A stretch of DNA of 62,902 nt from an uncultured Clostridia bacterium (lineage in GTDB: Bacteria > Bacillota > Clostridia > Saccharofermentanales > DTU023): assembly GCA_937922005.1 (NCBI GenBank), contig CAKZWV010000059.1, positions 1-62,902 on the forward strand. The letters run 5' to 3'. Position numbers and translations under genes: made by a program. The notes under the pieces are model-generated. The model was not told the origin of the DNA. It saw only the letters and a list, made by a program, of their open reading frames with translations, and made no database searches. Of this stretch, positions 62,889 to 62,902 are shown piece after piece (the stretch's first letter is position 1; each line of letters opens with the position of its first letter).

Positions 62889-62902
62889 TTTTTTCATGTT
62901 TT

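Larger units (their letters stand above)
62485..62902 (+). other. Right-end intergenic region
   Basis: No ORF in these 418 bases looks coding. It holds a strong terminator (62689-62719) and a promoter-like pair at the very end, so a gene probably begins just beyond the window. A GGAGC/GCTCC hairpin lies near 62645-62661. Confidence 0.5.

Overview
The window reads as part of the chromosome of an anaerobic, amino-acid-fermenting Bacillota, probably Clostridia or Tissierellia. A Kallipyga/Peptoniphilaceae-like host is only a guess from gene content and mid-GC composition. The evidence is a complete methylaspartate glutamate-fermentation block, Nfn and Pnt transhydrogenases, the Gram-positive murB-rapZ-whiA and hprK genes, strong Shine-Dalgarno sites, frequent GTG/TTG starts, and CCA-encoded tRNAs. 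No IS element, integrase, rRNA or CRISPR array was seen.

Layout. 0-0.5 kb: an orphan RelB/DinJ-type antitoxin. 0.6-5.7 kb (minus): a split proton-translocating transhydrogenase, pntA1-pntA2-pntB; its PntB is about 1155 aa instead of about 460 because the NADP(H)-binding domain III occurs four times in tandem. 5.8-8.9 kb (minus): a ribbon-helix-helix protein, an SPFH/band-7 protein and a 5'-truncated AGCS amino-acid symporter. The pnt and SPFH promoters carry similar palindromes at +1. 9-13.4 kb: a PsiE-like membrane protein, then thiS-thiF-thiG-thiH-thiE/tenI (thiazole branch of thiamine synthesis). 13.4-16.5 kb: a hydantoinase-family ATPase and a histone-deacetylase-fold amidohydrolase. 16.7-21.5 kb: murB-rapZ-whiA without the usual yvcK, plus two unknown genes. 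21.7-24.7 kb: an HtrA protease and hprK.

24.8-34.5 kb is the metabolic core. It holds class I fumarase/mesaconase alpha and beta, glutamate mutase GlmS, its reactivase MutL and GlmE, methylaspartate ammonia-lyase, a P-loop protein behind a possible attenuator leader, and a CitX-CitG fusion. Together they convert glutamate to 3-methylaspartate, mesaconate and citramalate, and make the prosthetic group that a citramalate lyase (not in the window) needs. 34.5-43.5 kb: murJ, two disordered proteins (one with an XRE domain), an acyl-CoA synthetase, plsC, tadA and a Lys/Pro-rich unknown protein. 43.8-48.4 kb: secA, tRNA-Thr and a DAACS transporter. 48.7-58.8 kb: transketolase, nfnAB, a YhaO/YhaN nuclease-ATPase pair and a lipoprotein. 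59-62.9 kb: tRNA-Lys followed by a small acidic protein and two related lipoproteins, which looks more accessory.

Two traits recur. Several intergenic gaps hold short tandem repeats (12, 20, 23 and 34 bp units) of unrelated sequence. Many housekeeping proteins carry extra low-complexity tails. The four-domain-III PntB and the shared pnt/SPFH operator are the strongest leads for something undescribed.
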